In this document: piece by piece, positions 17,805-26,630 of the stretch
Layout: each line of letters begins with the position of its first letter
How positions within the stretch are numbered: the stretch's first letter is position 1
Source of the DNA: Paenibacillus sp. sptzw28
GTDB taxonomy: Bacteria > Bacillota > Bacilli > Paenibacillales > Paenibacillaceae
Direction: 5' to 3'
Length of the DNA stretch: 64,000 nt
Assembly: GCF_019550795.1 (NCBI RefSeq)
Contig: NZ_CP080545.1
Location: 3,940,001 to 4,004,000, forward strand
Translations under genes and position numbers: made by a program
Notes under the pieces: generated by a model
What the model saw: the letters and a program-made list of their open reading frames with translations, nothing else
The model's database searches: none
What the model was told of the DNA's origin: nothing

Positions 17805-18557
17805 TTACGTATGGAAACTCAGCAGCAGAGACTTCACGATCAGATACCATCCGTCAACAAGCACGAAAAGCAAGATTTTAAAAGGCAACGAGATCATTAC
17901 CGGGGGCAGCATCATCATCCCCATAGCCATAAGTGTGCTGGCCACTACCATATCGATAACAAGGAATGGTATGAAAATCATGAACCCCATTTGAAAAGCG
18001 GTTCGGAGTTCACTTAGGGTGTATGCCGGCACCATTACCGTAATAGGAATATCCTCGTACGTTTTTGGCTTCGCTGTTTTTGTGTAATTCATAAATAGAA
18101 GCAGGTCTTTCTCCCGTGTTTGGTTAAACATAAACTTCTTCATTGGCACTACCGCTTTGCTAAGCGCTTCCGTCTGAGTTAAGTCTCCCTTTAAATAAGG
18201 CTGGAGCGCCACTTCGTTCACTTGTCCGAAAGTTGGCGCCATAATAAAGAAGGAAAGAAACATAGCCAGACCGATCAATACTTGGTTGGGCGGCATTTGC
18301 TGCGTGCCAAGAGAAGTTCGTACAAACCCGAGAACAATGACAATCCGGGTAAAACTGGTCATTAACACAAGAATAGCCGGTGCAACGCTCAAAACTGTAA
18401 TAATAAGCAGCAGTGAAAGTGCGCTGGTGCCCGGCTTTTCACTTCCATCGCCGATATTCACGCTGACATTCGGCAATGGGGCTGCGAACGTGTGGCTGTG
18501 AACCAACAGTGCGATCGCTTGTAATGCGATCAAAGATATTATGATTTTCTTGTTCAT
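17805..18557 (-). CDS. fliP: Flagellar export protein FliP
   Basis: 250 aa. An N-terminal signal sequence (about 1-25, MNKKIIISLIALQAIALLVH) is followed by four membrane helices. Signature stretches are LVLMTSFTRIVIVLGFVR, QMPPNQVLIGLAMFLSFF and PAYTLSELRTAFQMGFMIF. FliP forms the core pentamer of the export pore. The ATG overlaps the fliO stop (ATGA). Confidence 0.96.
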   Translation of the reverse strand: MNKKIIISLIALQAIALLVHSHTFAAPLPNVSVNIGDGSEKPGTSALSLLLIITVLSVAPAILVLMTSFTRIVIVLGFVRTSLGTQQMPPNQVLIGLAMFLSFFIMAPTFGQVNEVALQPYLKGDLTQTEALSKAVVPMKKFMFNQTREKDLLLFMNYTKTAKPKTYEDIPITVMVPAYTLSELRTAFQMGFMIFIPFLVIDMVVASTLMAMGMMMLPPVMISLPFKILLFVLVDGWYLIVKSLLLSFHT

Positions 18558-19165
18558 TCGTCCAACAACCGATCGTTGTGATTTTGCTCCTTGAGCAGAT
18601 CTTCTACCTTTTGTTTCTGAACCGATTGACGCTTCATCTTATCCTGCAGCATCTCTTGAAAAGAAGCTGCCGCTTGCCACGGCTCCGAAGTAGGCTCAAT
18701 ATTTTGCTTTCTGTTTCGCAATCGGCTTAGCAAATCTGCAATTGATGAGCTGTTCCAGTGGCGGCTGTTTTGCTGATCGATCGCCTCCAATACGGCTGAA
18801 GCCGCATAAGCATCCTCGATTTTATCCAAAAGCGTAATGCTGTCTCCGACCCCTACCACATATACTCGTCCCGATAGTTCAACAACCTGCAGCGATTTAT
18901 TAGGACCAAGGGGAATACCGCCTAGCGATCGGAGCGCACGATTGTTACCCCATCCCCGATTTCGTGCGGAGAGCCACTTGATAAGAAGGACAATAAGGCC
19001 GATGACCAGCATGAGGGCAACAATGACCCAAATAAAGTAACCGACTCCTGGGCCGCCGATATCAGGCGCCCCGTCCTGCCCCGGCGCCGCCGCCGCCAGG
19101 TTAACTGTCATAAGCCACCCGCCGAGAGATAAGCCCGCAAGCCGTAATCCGTTTTTGCTTTTCAT
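18554..19165 (-). CDS. fliO: FliO/FliZ-family flagellar biosynthesis protein
   Basis: 203 aa. A signal-like N-terminus ending LAAAAPGQ, one membrane helix (about 45-68, VGYFIWVIVALMLVIGLIVLL) and a cytoplasmic part with SLGGIPLGPNKSLQVVELSGRVYVVGV, the FliO core. FliO helps assemble FliP. I used ATG at 19165; an in-frame TTG five codons upstream lies inside cheY. The ribosome binding site is weak and the gene overlaps cheY's end region, suggesting coupling. Confidence 0.88.
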   Translation of the reverse strand: MKSKNGLRLAGLSLGGWLMTVNLAAAAPGQDGAPDIGGPGVGYFIWVIVALMLVIGLIVLLIKWLSARNRGWGNNRALRSLGGIPLGPNKSLQVVELSGRVYVVGVGDSITLLDKIEDAYAASAVLEAIDQQNSRHWNSSSIADLLSRLRNRKQNIEPTSEPWQAAASFQEMLQDKMKRQSVQKQKVEDLLKEQNHNDRLLDE

Positions 19166-19172
19166 TCTTCGA

Positions 19173-19535
19173 TTAACCAAGCGTTTTCTTGATCGCCTCG
19201 ATTACCCGGTCGGCCTGGAACGGTTTTACGATAAAGTCTTTTGCGCCTGCTTGAATTGCATCGATAACCATAGCTTGCTGACCCATCGCAGAACACATAA
19301 TAACTTTGGCGTTTCCATCGATTTTTTTGATTTCTTTCAAGGCGACGATCCCGTCCATTTCCGGCATTGTAATATCCATCGTTATCAAGTCAGGTTTAAG
19401 CTCCTTGTATTTTTCGATTGCCTGAGATCCGTCCTGTGCTTCTCCGACAACCTCGTACCCGTTTTTCGTTAAAATGTCACGAATCATCATTCTCATGAAC
19501 GCTGCATCGTCTACGATCAAAATGCGGTTTGCCAT
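19173..19535 (-). CDS. cheY: Chemotaxis response regulator CheY
   Basis: 120 aa, a single receiver domain. Acidic pair in LIVDDAAFMR, phospho-Asp in ITMDITMPEMDG (about residue 54), Ser/Thr position in IMCSAMGQ and Lys in FIVKPFQADR. Phosphorylated by CheA, it acts on FliM/FliY at the motor switch. ATG with GGGGGAAA upstream; hairpin array 2 lies directly before that site. Confidence 0.95.
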   Translation of the reverse strand: MANRILIVDDAAFMRMMIRDILTKNGYEVVGEAQDGSQAIEKYKELKPDLITMDITMPEMDGIVALKEIKKIDGNAKVIMCSAMGQQAMVIDAIQAGAKDFIVKPFQADRVIEAIKKTLG

Positions 19536-19552
19536 TGTTATTTCCCCCTAAA

Positions 19553-19916
19553 AGTTTTGTGCGGTTACTTCTTGGATACGCTGCTTTAGCAAGCACAAAA
19601 CTTGCTTCGGAAGCATACTCCCAGTTTTGTGCGGTTACTTCTTGGATACGTTGCTTTAGCAAGCACAAAACTTGCTTCGGAAGCATACTCCCAGTTTTGT
19701 GCGGTTACTTCTTGGATACGTTGCTTTAGCAAGCACAAAACTTGCTTCGGAAGCATACTCCCAGTTTTGTGCGGTTACTTCTTGGATACGCTGCTTTAGC
19801 AAGCAAAAAACTCGCTTCGGAAGCATGCTCCTAGTTTTGTGCGATAATTCTTAAATAGGTTGCTTTGAAAGCACAAAACACGCCTCGTAAGCATATGCCA
19901 AGTTTTGTGCGGTACT
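19553..19916 (-). repeat. Hairpin array 2 (fliY-cheY): 70-bp units
   Basis: Units start at 19553, 19623, 19693, 19763 and 19833, with a partial from 19901. Each has AGTTTTGTGC and its complement GCACAAAACT, then TGCTTCGGAAGCATACTCC. The first four are nearly identical. The copy at 19833 is degraded but keeps the stem, so the array seems to decay from the fliY side. It ends at TTTAGGGGG, the cheY Shine-Dalgarno. Confidence 0.9.
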
Positions 19917-19930
19917 TTTTATTTTCCGAA

Positions 19931-21142
19931 TTATTGCAATTTTTGCATGCGGTCCCATTGGCTGACTATGTCGGTAACCCGCACACCGAAGTTTTCATCG
20001 ATAACGACGACTTCACCTTTAGCAATCAGTTTATTATTGACAAGTATATCCACCGGTTCGCCCGCAAGCTTATCGAGCTCAATAATTGAACCTTGCGACA
20101 GTTCAAGAATATCCTTGATTTGCTTCTGTGTTCTTCCCAATTCCACCGTGACCTTCAGCGGAATGTCGAGCAGCAAATTCAGATTCGAATCTTCCGGTTG
20201 TATATAAGGCGCGCCTTGAAAATTTGCAAATTGTACCGGCTGCACATTTACATTCCGGTTAGGCAGCCCGCCATAGGTCTGCGGTCCGGCAGCGTATTGA
20301 GGCACGGACTGCTCCATATGCGCTGCCGCCGCAGCAGGCGGTGACATTGGAATGGGCGGTGCCGCAGGTGCCGGTTCCGGAGCCGCATACGTCTGCGCCG
20401 GTGGTGCGCTGACAGGCGCTGCAGGGGCCGGGACAGGTTCTGAGTCGAAAGCTCCCCCCATAAGTGTTGACACCATTTCTTTTGCAAAAGAAATAGGAAG
20501 CAGCTGCATAATGGTAGAATCGATCAGATCTCCGATTGCCAGTCGGAACGAAACCTTTATGAATGTATCGTCAGGCGGCAAGTTATCTACGCCTTCGCCA
20601 TTAGAAACGTTTAATATATCAATGCCGGGCGGCGATATGTTTACAAACCGGTTGAATATCGTGGACATTGAGGTAGCAGATGAGCCCATCATTTGGTTCA
20701 TTGCTTCTTGTACGGCGCTAATGTGAATCTCATTGAGTTCTTCGTTCGCCGGTTTCCCTTCTCCTCCAAGCATCAAATCCGCTATCGTTTGTGCGTCCGC
20801 GGTCTTAATGACGAGTGAATTGATCCCTTGAAACCCGTCTACATAGCGGACGGAAACTGCAACGTGCGGCTTTGGAAATTCATCATCAAGTTCGCTTCGT
20901 TTGATTATAGATACCGTAGGTGTTGTAATATCTACTTTTCTACCGAGCAATGTCGATAATGCGGTTGCAGCGCTGCCAAATGTGATATTACCGATTTCCC
21001 CTAAAGCATCCTGTTCGATGGAGCTTAAGTAATCGCTTAGCTGCTGCTCCAGTCCCGCCGCCTCGGGCATATCCGGCTCATCGGAAGATTGACGCAGCAG
21101 GGCATCGATTTCTTCTTGAGATAAGTAATCTTTACTCGTCAT
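19931..21142 (-). CDS. fliY: Flagellar motor switch phosphatase FliY
   Basis: 403 aa. N-terminal CheY-P-binding-like YLSQEEIDALLRQ, a CheC-like phosphatase domain with two E-x3-N sites (ALGEIGNITFGSAATALS and ISAVQEAMNQMMGSSATSM), a Pro/Ala-rich linker (about 260-325), and a C-terminal FliN domain (DIPLKVTVELGRTQKQIKDIL, KLAGEPVDILVNNKLIAKGEVVVID). It replaces FliN at the switch and dephosphorylates CheY. Start at 21142 overlaps the fliM end and has AAGGAGTGG upstream; the longer frame inside fliM was rejected. Confidence 0.95.
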   Translation of the reverse strand: MTSKDYLSQEEIDALLRQSSDEPDMPEAAGLEQQLSDYLSSIEQDALGEIGNITFGSAATALSTLLGRKVDITTPTVSIIKRSELDDEFPKPHVAVSVRYVDGFQGINSLVIKTADAQTIADLMLGGEGKPANEELNEIHISAVQEAMNQMMGSSATSMSTIFNRFVNISPPGIDILNVSNGEGVDNLPPDDTFIKVSFRLAIGDLIDSTIMQLLPISFAKEMVSTLMGGAFDSEPVPAPAAPVSAPPAQTYAAPEPAPAAPPIPMSPPAAAAAHMEQSVPQYAAGPQTYGGLPNRNVNVQPVQFANFQGAPYIQPEDSNLNLLLDIPLKVTVELGRTQKQIKDILELSQGSIIELDKLAGEPVDILVNNKLIAKGEVVVIDENFGVRVTDIVSQWDRMQKLQ

Positions 21143-22133
21143 ATTCCTCTTCCACTCCTTCGGTGAGAACCTCGTCGATCTGAATGGCCAATCGGTCTTT
21201 GACCGAGCCCGGGCTTCCTTTAAATTTGAGCTTTTCTCCGACCTTAATGTCCAATCCTTCACTGATCGGCTTATTCAAAGCGATGACATCTCCGACGCCC
21301 AGTCCCAGAAATTCGCGAATTGATATGCTGGACTGTCCAAGCTCTGCCACAATCGGAAGCTTTGCTTTACTGACCCGCTGTTTCAATACTTCTATCTCTT
21401 CTGGCGCACGTGTTTTCTTCTGGGAAACAAACCAATGATGTACGGATAACCGCGGCATGATCGGCTCGATTACTACGTGAGGAATACACAAGTTGATCAT
21501 TCCAGTTGTATCACCGATCTTCGTACTAAGCGATATAAGTGCAATAGTCTCGTTTGGAGAGACGATTTGCATAAATTGCGGGTTCGTCTCCAGCGCTTCC
21601 ATCCTCGGCGATATATCGATAACCGTCTTCCACGCTTCCTGCAGGCTTTCAAAAGCGCGACTGAAAATTCGCTCCATGATGATGGTTTCTATTTCAGTCA
21701 ATGCATTGATCTTGGATGGCGCCATTCCCTGGCCCCCGAGCATCCGGTCAAGCATCGCATATGCGACGTTCGGGTGCACTTCGAGAACCATCCGACCTTC
21801 CAGCGGCTCCGCTTCAAAGATGTTCAGTATCGTCATCTTCGGAATCGATCGAATAAATTCATCGTATGGCAGCTGCTCTACTTGGACGACACTAATTTGA
21901 ACAAAGGTGCGAAGCTGCGCCGAGAAATAGGTTGTCAAATATCGCGCGAAGTTTTCGTGTACCCGGGTCAAGCTCCGGAGGTGATCCTTCGAGAAACGGA
22001 GCGCACGCTTGAATTCGTAGGACCGAATTTTCTTCTGCGTATCTTCCTTTTTCAATTCCTCTGCGTCCATCTCTCCGGATGATAAAGCAGCAAGCAACGC
22101 GTCAATTTCATTCTGCGACAAAACATCAACCAA
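21132..22133 (-). CDS. fliM: Flagellar motor switch protein FliM
   Basis: 333 aa. N-terminal CheY-P-binding peptide LSQNEIDALLAALSSGE, a CheC-like middle domain (YDFKRALRF-like YEFKRALRFSKD, GRMVLEVHPNVAYAMLDRMLGG) and a C-terminal FliN-like domain (LGQSSISIREFLGLGVGDVI). It is the CheY-binding part of the C-ring. TTG start with GGGGGTGAG 4 nt upstream. The next gene, fliY, overlaps its end. Confidence 0.96.
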   Translation of the reverse strand: MVDVLSQNEIDALLAALSSGEMDAEELKKEDTQKKIRSYEFKRALRFSKDHLRSLTRVHENFARYLTTYFSAQLRTFVQISVVQVEQLPYDEFIRSIPKMTILNIFEAEPLEGRMVLEVHPNVAYAMLDRMLGGQGMAPSKINALTEIETIIMERIFSRAFESLQEAWKTVIDISPRMEALETNPQFMQIVSPNETIALISLSTKIGDTTGMINLCIPHVVIEPIMPRLSVHHWFVSQKKTRAPEEIEVLKQRVSKAKLPIVAELGQSSISIREFLGLGVGDVIALNKPISEGLDIKVGEKLKFKGSPGSVKDRLAIQIDEVLTEGVEEEYDE

Positions 22134-22171
22134 TTATCTCACCCCCTTCGAAGGAATGCGGCATCTCATCA

Positions 22172-22654
22172 TTAGAGCTTCGTTACTATAAAATCCGTCA
22201 CTTGGACGTTAACGAGCTTACCGTCGGGAAGCTGCGGATTAATCAAGTTAAGCAATTTCGCACACAGCTCGTCTTTTCCGCGAGATCCATTGATTTCCTC
22301 CGGTGTAATATCCGCCAGTGTACGAATAATAATCGGTTTGATCTCGATATCTTTAATTTTGTCGAAATCTTCTTTCGTTGATTTCTCATCGAGCTGGAAT
22401 GCAAATCCCATTACTGCAATATAATCGTCACCGGCCAGATTCGTTTTGATATCCGTGATCTCACTCGTGACTGCAACCCGCTCATCTGCATCAAGGTGCA
22501 CGACTTTCACTTTATCCGCACTGCTGGCAGCTTTCCCCGTTGCATCTTTTGTTGCGTCGCCGCTCATCATAGAGTTGTATAAAATAACGGCCACTATAGC
22601 GATTAGCGTAATCGCAAGCAATATCGTAATCAACCAGGGCAGCATCTTTTTCAT
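22172..22654 (-). CDS. fliL: Flagellar basal-body protein FliL
   Basis: 160 aa. A single N-terminal membrane helix (about 5-28) and a periplasm-side domain with LAGDDYIAVMGFAFQLDE and IRTLADITPEEINGSRGKDEL, matching FliL, which associates with the stator at the motor. The ATG overlaps the flbD stop (ATGA). Confidence 0.9.
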   Translation of the reverse strand: MKKMLPWLITILLAITLIAIVAVILYNSMMSGDATKDATGKAASSADKVKVVHLDADERVAVTSEITDIKTNLAGDDYIAVMGFAFQLDEKSTKEDFDKIKDIEIKPIIIRTLADITPEEINGSRGKDELCAKLLNLINPQLPDGKLVNVQVTDFIVTKL

Positions 22655-22878
22655 GTCGAGGGTCCCTCCGTTTGTCCGCTCTTTAGGGTCGCCGCATAAA
22701 CGCCGATCGAGCGAAGATACAACTGAATGGAGGAAATCAAATCTGCCGCTTTCTCCAAGACCAGTATTTTTTTACCCGTTGTAAGTGTAATTAACGTATC
22801 AGGCGTTTCTTCGACCGTTTCGATAAGCAGCGCGTTGACATAATATTGAGTACCGTTCAAACGCGTTACAGCAATCAT
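22651..22878 (-). CDS. flbD: FlbD/SwrD family flagellar protein
   Basis: 75 aa, starting MIAVTRLNGTQYYVNALLIE and continuing VEETPDTLITLTTGKKILV, the full FlbD signature. The B. subtilis homologue SwrD raises flagellar torque. ATG with GGAGG 6 nt upstream; overlaps fliL. Confidence 0.92.
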   Translation of the reverse strand: MIAVTRLNGTQYYVNALLIETVEETPDTLITLTTGKKILVLEKAADLISSIQLYLRSIGVYAATLKSGQTEGPST

Positions 22879-22935
22879 GGGCTCCCTCCTTAATCTGTCA
22901 GGGAGGCGAAAATGCCTCCCCTGCCGGCGGCTATC

Positions 22936-23754
22936 CTATCGTTTTAAATTAACAACCTCTTGCAAAATTTCGTCGGATGTCGTGATAATTCTTGAATTAG
23001 CCTGGAAACCGCGCTGTGCGACAATCATTTCCGTGAACTCCGAAGTCAAATCCACATTTGACATTTCAAGCTGACCTGCGACGATTGCGCCTGTTCCGGC
23101 TGTCAGATCGCCGGCGGTAGTCAATGTTTCATCACCGTTAGCATTCGCATTCTGAGTCATTTTGTATAAGTTTCCACCGAGCTTCTCAAGACCGCCGGGG
23201 TTAACTACTTTCATAATGCCCAATTGAGCGACTACAGAGCTGGTTCCGTCATCAGCAACGCCGATTATCGATCCGTCTTGTGCAATCGAGAACGACTTCA
23301 CGGCTGCAGGATCAAGTTTTATCGGTGCACCGCCTGAATCAAGGACGAACATCCCGTCACCATTCACAAGTTGACCGAGAGCATCGAGAGTGAAGTTACC
23401 GGCGCGAGTAAGATATTTGGTAGTGCCGTCGTCGGGCGATACCGCGAAAAATCCGTCACCGTCAATCCGAAGATCGGTCGGCACGTTCGTAGTCATGGCG
23501 CTTCCGGGAGTATGAACGGTGTCGATGGAGGCGAGAGCAACGCCAAGACCGATTTGCTTCGCGTTTACTCCGCCGGTAGTTCCGTCTTCGGGGCGTGTTA
23601 CTCCCGCAACGGACTGGCTCAGGATGTCCTTGAACATAACGCGGCCAGCCTTGAAGCCGACAGTATTAACGTTCGCGATATTGTTGCCGATTACATCAAG
23701 CTTAGTTTGAAATCCCCGCATACCTGACACACCGGAATACATTGACCTTAACAT
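22936..23754 (-). CDS. flgE: Flagellar hook protein FlgE (FlgG-like length)
   Basis: 272 aa. N-terminal MLRSMYSGVSGMRGFQTKLDVIGNNIANVNTVGFK motif region (residues about 1-35), a central DLRIDGDGFFAVS domain and the C-terminal VDLTSEFTEMIVAQRGFQANSR. Short Firmicute hook proteins of about 265 aa are named FlgE in B. subtilis, though the size and motifs equally fit FlgG. It follows flgD and the flgO-like gene, which favours FlgE. ATG with GGAGG upstream; hairpin array 3 ends at that site. Confidence 0.85.
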   Translation of the reverse strand: MLRSMYSGVSGMRGFQTKLDVIGNNIANVNTVGFKAGRVMFKDILSQSVAGVTRPEDGTTGGVNAKQIGLGVALASIDTVHTPGSAMTTNVPTDLRIDGDGFFAVSPDDGTTKYLTRAGNFTLDALGQLVNGDGMFVLDSGGAPIKLDPAAVKSFSIAQDGSIIGVADDGTSSVVAQLGIMKVVNPGGLEKLGGNLYKMTQNANANGDETLTTAGDLTAGTGAIVAGQLEMSNVDLTSEFTEMIVAQRGFQANSRIITTSDEILQEVVNLKR

Positions 23755-23773
23755 ACGTTATTCAACCTCCTAA

Positions 23774-24165
23774 GAGTTTTTAGTGATACTTCCCGAATGA
23801 TCCTGCTTGGAGCTAAAAACTCACTTCGGAAGCATACGCTAAGAGTTTTTAGCGATACTTCCCGAATGATCCTGCTTGGAGCTAAAAACTCACTTCGGAA
23901 GCATACGCTTCGAGTTTTTAGTGATACTTCCCGAATGATCCTGCTTGGAGCTAAAAACTCACTTCGGAAGCATACGCTTCGAGTTTTTAGCGATACTTCC
24001 CGAATGATCCTGCTTGGAGCTAAAAACTCACTTCGGAAGCATACGCTTCGAGTTTTTAGTGATACTTCCCGAATGATCCTGCTTGGAGCTAAAAACTCAC
24101 TTCGGAAGCATACGCTTCGAGTTTTTAGTGATACTTCCCGAACGATCCTTCTTTGGATGCTCCGA
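23774..24165 (-). repeat. Hairpin array 3 (before flgE): 5 units of 69 bp plus a degraded one
   Basis: Full units start at 23774, 23843, 23912, 23981 and 24050; a sixth from 24119 is degraded. Stem GAGTTTTTAG with complement CTAAAAACTC, tail ACTTCGGAAGCATACGCTT. The stem differs from arrays 1 and 2 on both arms, so pairing is kept. Array end TTAGGAGG is the flgE Shine-Dalgarno. The remainder to 24243 shows no gene or repeat I can identify. Confidence 0.9.
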
Positions 24166-24243
24166 GTTTGACCGTTTAATGCCTTTAAGCCGCTTCCGTC
24201 GTTCCGCAGCTTACACCGGCTTCCTGCTTAGAGGTCCAGCCTG

Positions 24244-24621
24244 TTATGAAACAATTACCGCACTGTCAATCTGAGTAAATACATTGCCCTGAACCGTATT
24301 GCCATCCATCGCGGTAACCACGGTTCGACTGGGTATATTGACGATCATGGCAATCTCCCGGTATACGACTAACGAGTCTTTCGCTCCTTTGGCCGCTGCC
24401 TGATCGATTGCATGGCCTATTTTCGCCAAGGCCTCCGGTTTTAATGAGATTCCACGCTGCGCAAGCCTTAGTTCTGCATGATGACTGAAATTGAGAATAC
24501 TGCGTCCGAGAGTTTCCTTAAAAGAAACCGTTGCCGTTGAACCCTCCTGCCGTGACTGCTTGCGTACCTGAGGATTCACTCCGTTCAAACGAAGATCTCC
24601 GATCGTGAATTGATCATTCAC
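24244..24621 (-). CDS. TIGR02530-type flagellar operon protein (FlgO-like)
   Basis: 125 aa. The central SFKETLGRSILNFSHHAELRLAQRGISL and the C-terminal IVNIPSRTVVTAMDG are typical of the conserved flagellar operon protein between flgD and flgE in Firmicutes. Its biochemical role is not established to my knowledge. Start GTG at 24621 overlaps the flgD stop and lies after AAGGTGG; the longer frame inside flgD was rejected. Confidence 0.8.
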   Translation of the reverse strand: MNDQFTIGDLRLNGVNPQVRKQSRQEGSTATVSFKETLGRSILNFSHHAELRLAQRGISLKPEALAKIGHAIDQAAAKGAKDSLVVYREIAMIVNIPSRTVVTAMDGNTVQGNVFTQIDSAVIVS

Positions 24622-25069
24622 TCGTTTGTTCACCACCTTCGGCGATGGAAATGATATCGTCGAGTTTGATATCCAGATCACCGACTCTGGCGTACTGCGT
24701 ACCGTCTTTAATCAGTATCGAATCAACTTTGCCGCTCTTTGAAATGAGCTCGCCGGTTTGGCCGGTTTGATACCACTCCACATCCTTGCCGATCATGCTG
24801 GAGGCCATTCCAAGATTTTGGCGAATCTTGGTCAGTTCACCCGTCATATTCATTAACTGTTCAACCGAAGAGAACTGCGCCATTTGTGCAATAAAATCTT
24901 TATCTTGCAGCGGCTGCATCGGGTCCTGATTTTGAAGCTGAGTAACCAGAATTCGCAGAAAATCATCTTTTCCAAGCGTTTCGTCTTTCGTCTTAGCCGA
25001 TGCGGTCTGAACATTGCTCTTAGCATAATAAGGCCATACATTTCCGGTGGAGATTGCATCGTTTGACAT
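24614..25069 (-). CDS. flgD: Hook-capping scaffold protein FlgD
   Basis: 151 aa. The N-terminal signature LGKDDFLRILVTQLQNQDP, then DFIAQMAQFSSVEQLMNM, is characteristic; the C-terminal part is the short Gram-positive type. FlgD caps the growing hook. ATG at 25069 with GGAGGTG 9 nt upstream; the 18-codon longer frame was rejected. Confidence 0.95.
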   Translation of the reverse strand: MSNDAISTGNVWPYYAKSNVQTASAKTKDETLGKDDFLRILVTQLQNQDPMQPLQDKDFIAQMAQFSSVEQLMNMTGELTKIRQNLGMASSMIGKDVEWYQTGQTGELISKSGKVDSILIKDGTQYARVGDLDIKLDDIISIAEGGEQTSE

Positions 25070-25119
25070 GTTTGCTTCACCTCCGTTCAAAAAAGAACGT
25101 AATAGTTCGAAGGACGAAA

Positions 25120-26595
25120 TCACACTAAAGTGTGAATCCCTCTGCCGAGTCCCATGCGCCGATCGACCGCCTGCTCGGCCGCTTTTCCCTCCAGGTCGAC
25201 ATCAAAGGCCGTCACTTCCCCCAAGGTATCGCTTTCCGATTTATTTCGCTTGTCGGCCTGCTGTTCTCTTCCGCCGTGACCTTGGCGGTCCTGGAACATG
25301 CTTGTCTGAACCGTGGTTTGCGAAACCTCAAGCTTATCAACCTGCAGCCCTTGAGACTGAAGCGATGAGCGAAGCTGTGCCATCTGATTTTCGAGTATAT
25401 CTTTAGCTGCTGTCGTATCTGTCAAGAAAAGGGCTGTCAGTTGACCGTTATGTACCGTAATCCGTACGTCAACTTGTCCAAGGTGCTCCGGGAACAGCGA
25501 TATACGCGCTTCGGATACGCCATTAACCGATGATACGTTAAACTGCTTCGCAACTAGGCTCTGCATCGTTTCGGCAAACTGTTGCACCGGAATGGGAGCC
25601 GCAATCTTGACCGGGTGGATTTGCCGCTGCTGTTCTTGGCTTCCGGCAATTGGGACAGCCGTACTGCTGCTAGCCGCCAATTCTTCTGCCGGTTTATCAG
25701 CAGATACCGTTTCTTGCTTCGAAGGAAGAACCTTTAACAATCCGACATGCAGCAGCTGATTAGCCATCCGGTGAAGATGTGAATTGGAAGCCTGCGTCGT
25801 CTGTATATTCGGCATAGCATCTGCCGATTCAACGTTAGGAACAGCAGCATGCTGAATTTTAACGCGTTGCGGCATCACACCATCAAGCATCTGCTTGACT
25901 TGCGTAAGCTGCTTGCCAATCAAATCAAGCTGATCGAGAGTAACTTTGCCGCCTCTCCCTTGCTGCAGAAAAGACCGAAGATCCATTAACGCGTCCTGAA
26001 GCCCGAACTTCAATGCTGTCATCACTTCTTTATTATGGCCCGACTGTTCTTCCGGCGAAGACAATGATTTCGGTATCAATGCAGCTGATTGCTGGGCGAG
26101 CCCGGTCTGGACAGCTTCGGATAATTTAATCGCCGTATTCGAATCAATAGAAGCTTGTCCGGCATTTTCATCTGCTGGATTAACGTTAGCTGGATCGGCT
26201 GCAGGCTGCTGCAGCACAGGCATGCCTAGTAAAGCTAGAAGCTCGTCCAGCTGCTTCAAGGTATCCGCCATATCGTTTTCACTAACGGCGCTGTCACCCT
26301 TCGGGTCATCTTGCGAATCCAGCTTTTTCAATAGCTCTTCAATAGCTTTCAGCAGATCGGCTGCGGTAAAATTGCTGCCCAGCAGTCCAGTAAGCGCGTT
26401 AGCGTTTATCGGAATCGCCGCCGCTTCTCCGGTGACCGGAGCTTGTGACTGGCCTGTTGTGGTTAGAACGCCGGAGATCGTCTGTTCAAGCGTTTGATCG
26501 AAGCCATTGCTTTCGGGAGCCGTGCCTTTTGTACCGTTGCCGCCGGGCTGTGCTTGACTTACGGCCGGCGCCGCTTGAGAAATAGACATTTGCAT
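25120..26595 (-). CDS. fliK: Flagellar hook-length control protein FliK
   Basis: 491 aa, Gln/Ala/Ser-rich and mostly low-complexity, with the conserved C-terminal Flg_hook domain (about 375-450: EARISLFPEHLGQVDVRI and LRSSLQSQGLQVDKLEV). FliK measures hook length and triggers the FlhB switch. ATG at 26595 with GGAGGTG upstream. A second FliK-like gene, ylqG, is at 52-54 kb. Confidence 0.93.
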   Translation of the reverse strand: MQMSISQAAPAVSQAQPGGNGTKGTAPESNGFDQTLEQTISGVLTTTGQSQAPVTGEAAAIPINANALTGLLGSNFTAADLLKAIEELLKKLDSQDDPKGDSAVSENDMADTLKQLDELLALLGMPVLQQPAADPANVNPADENAGQASIDSNTAIKLSEAVQTGLAQQSAALIPKSLSSPEEQSGHNKEVMTALKFGLQDALMDLRSFLQQGRGGKVTLDQLDLIGKQLTQVKQMLDGVMPQRVKIQHAAVPNVESADAMPNIQTTQASNSHLHRMANQLLHVGLLKVLPSKQETVSADKPAEELAASSSTAVPIAGSQEQQRQIHPVKIAAPIPVQQFAETMQSLVAKQFNVSSVNGVSEARISLFPEHLGQVDVRITVHNGQLTALFLTDTTAAKDILENQMAQLRSSLQSQGLQVDKLEVSQTTVQTSMFQDRQGHGGREQQADKRNKSESDTLGEVTAFDVDLEGKAAEQAVDRRMGLGRGIHTLV

Positions 26596-26630
26596 ACATT
26601 TCACCTCCTTTCCGTGAGGCGGGAATGCCA

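Noticed and set aside
23797..24171. 124-aa plus-strand ORF of 23-aa repeats
   Set aside because: Same cause in array 3 (69-bp period); opposite strand to the operon and no ribosome binding site.
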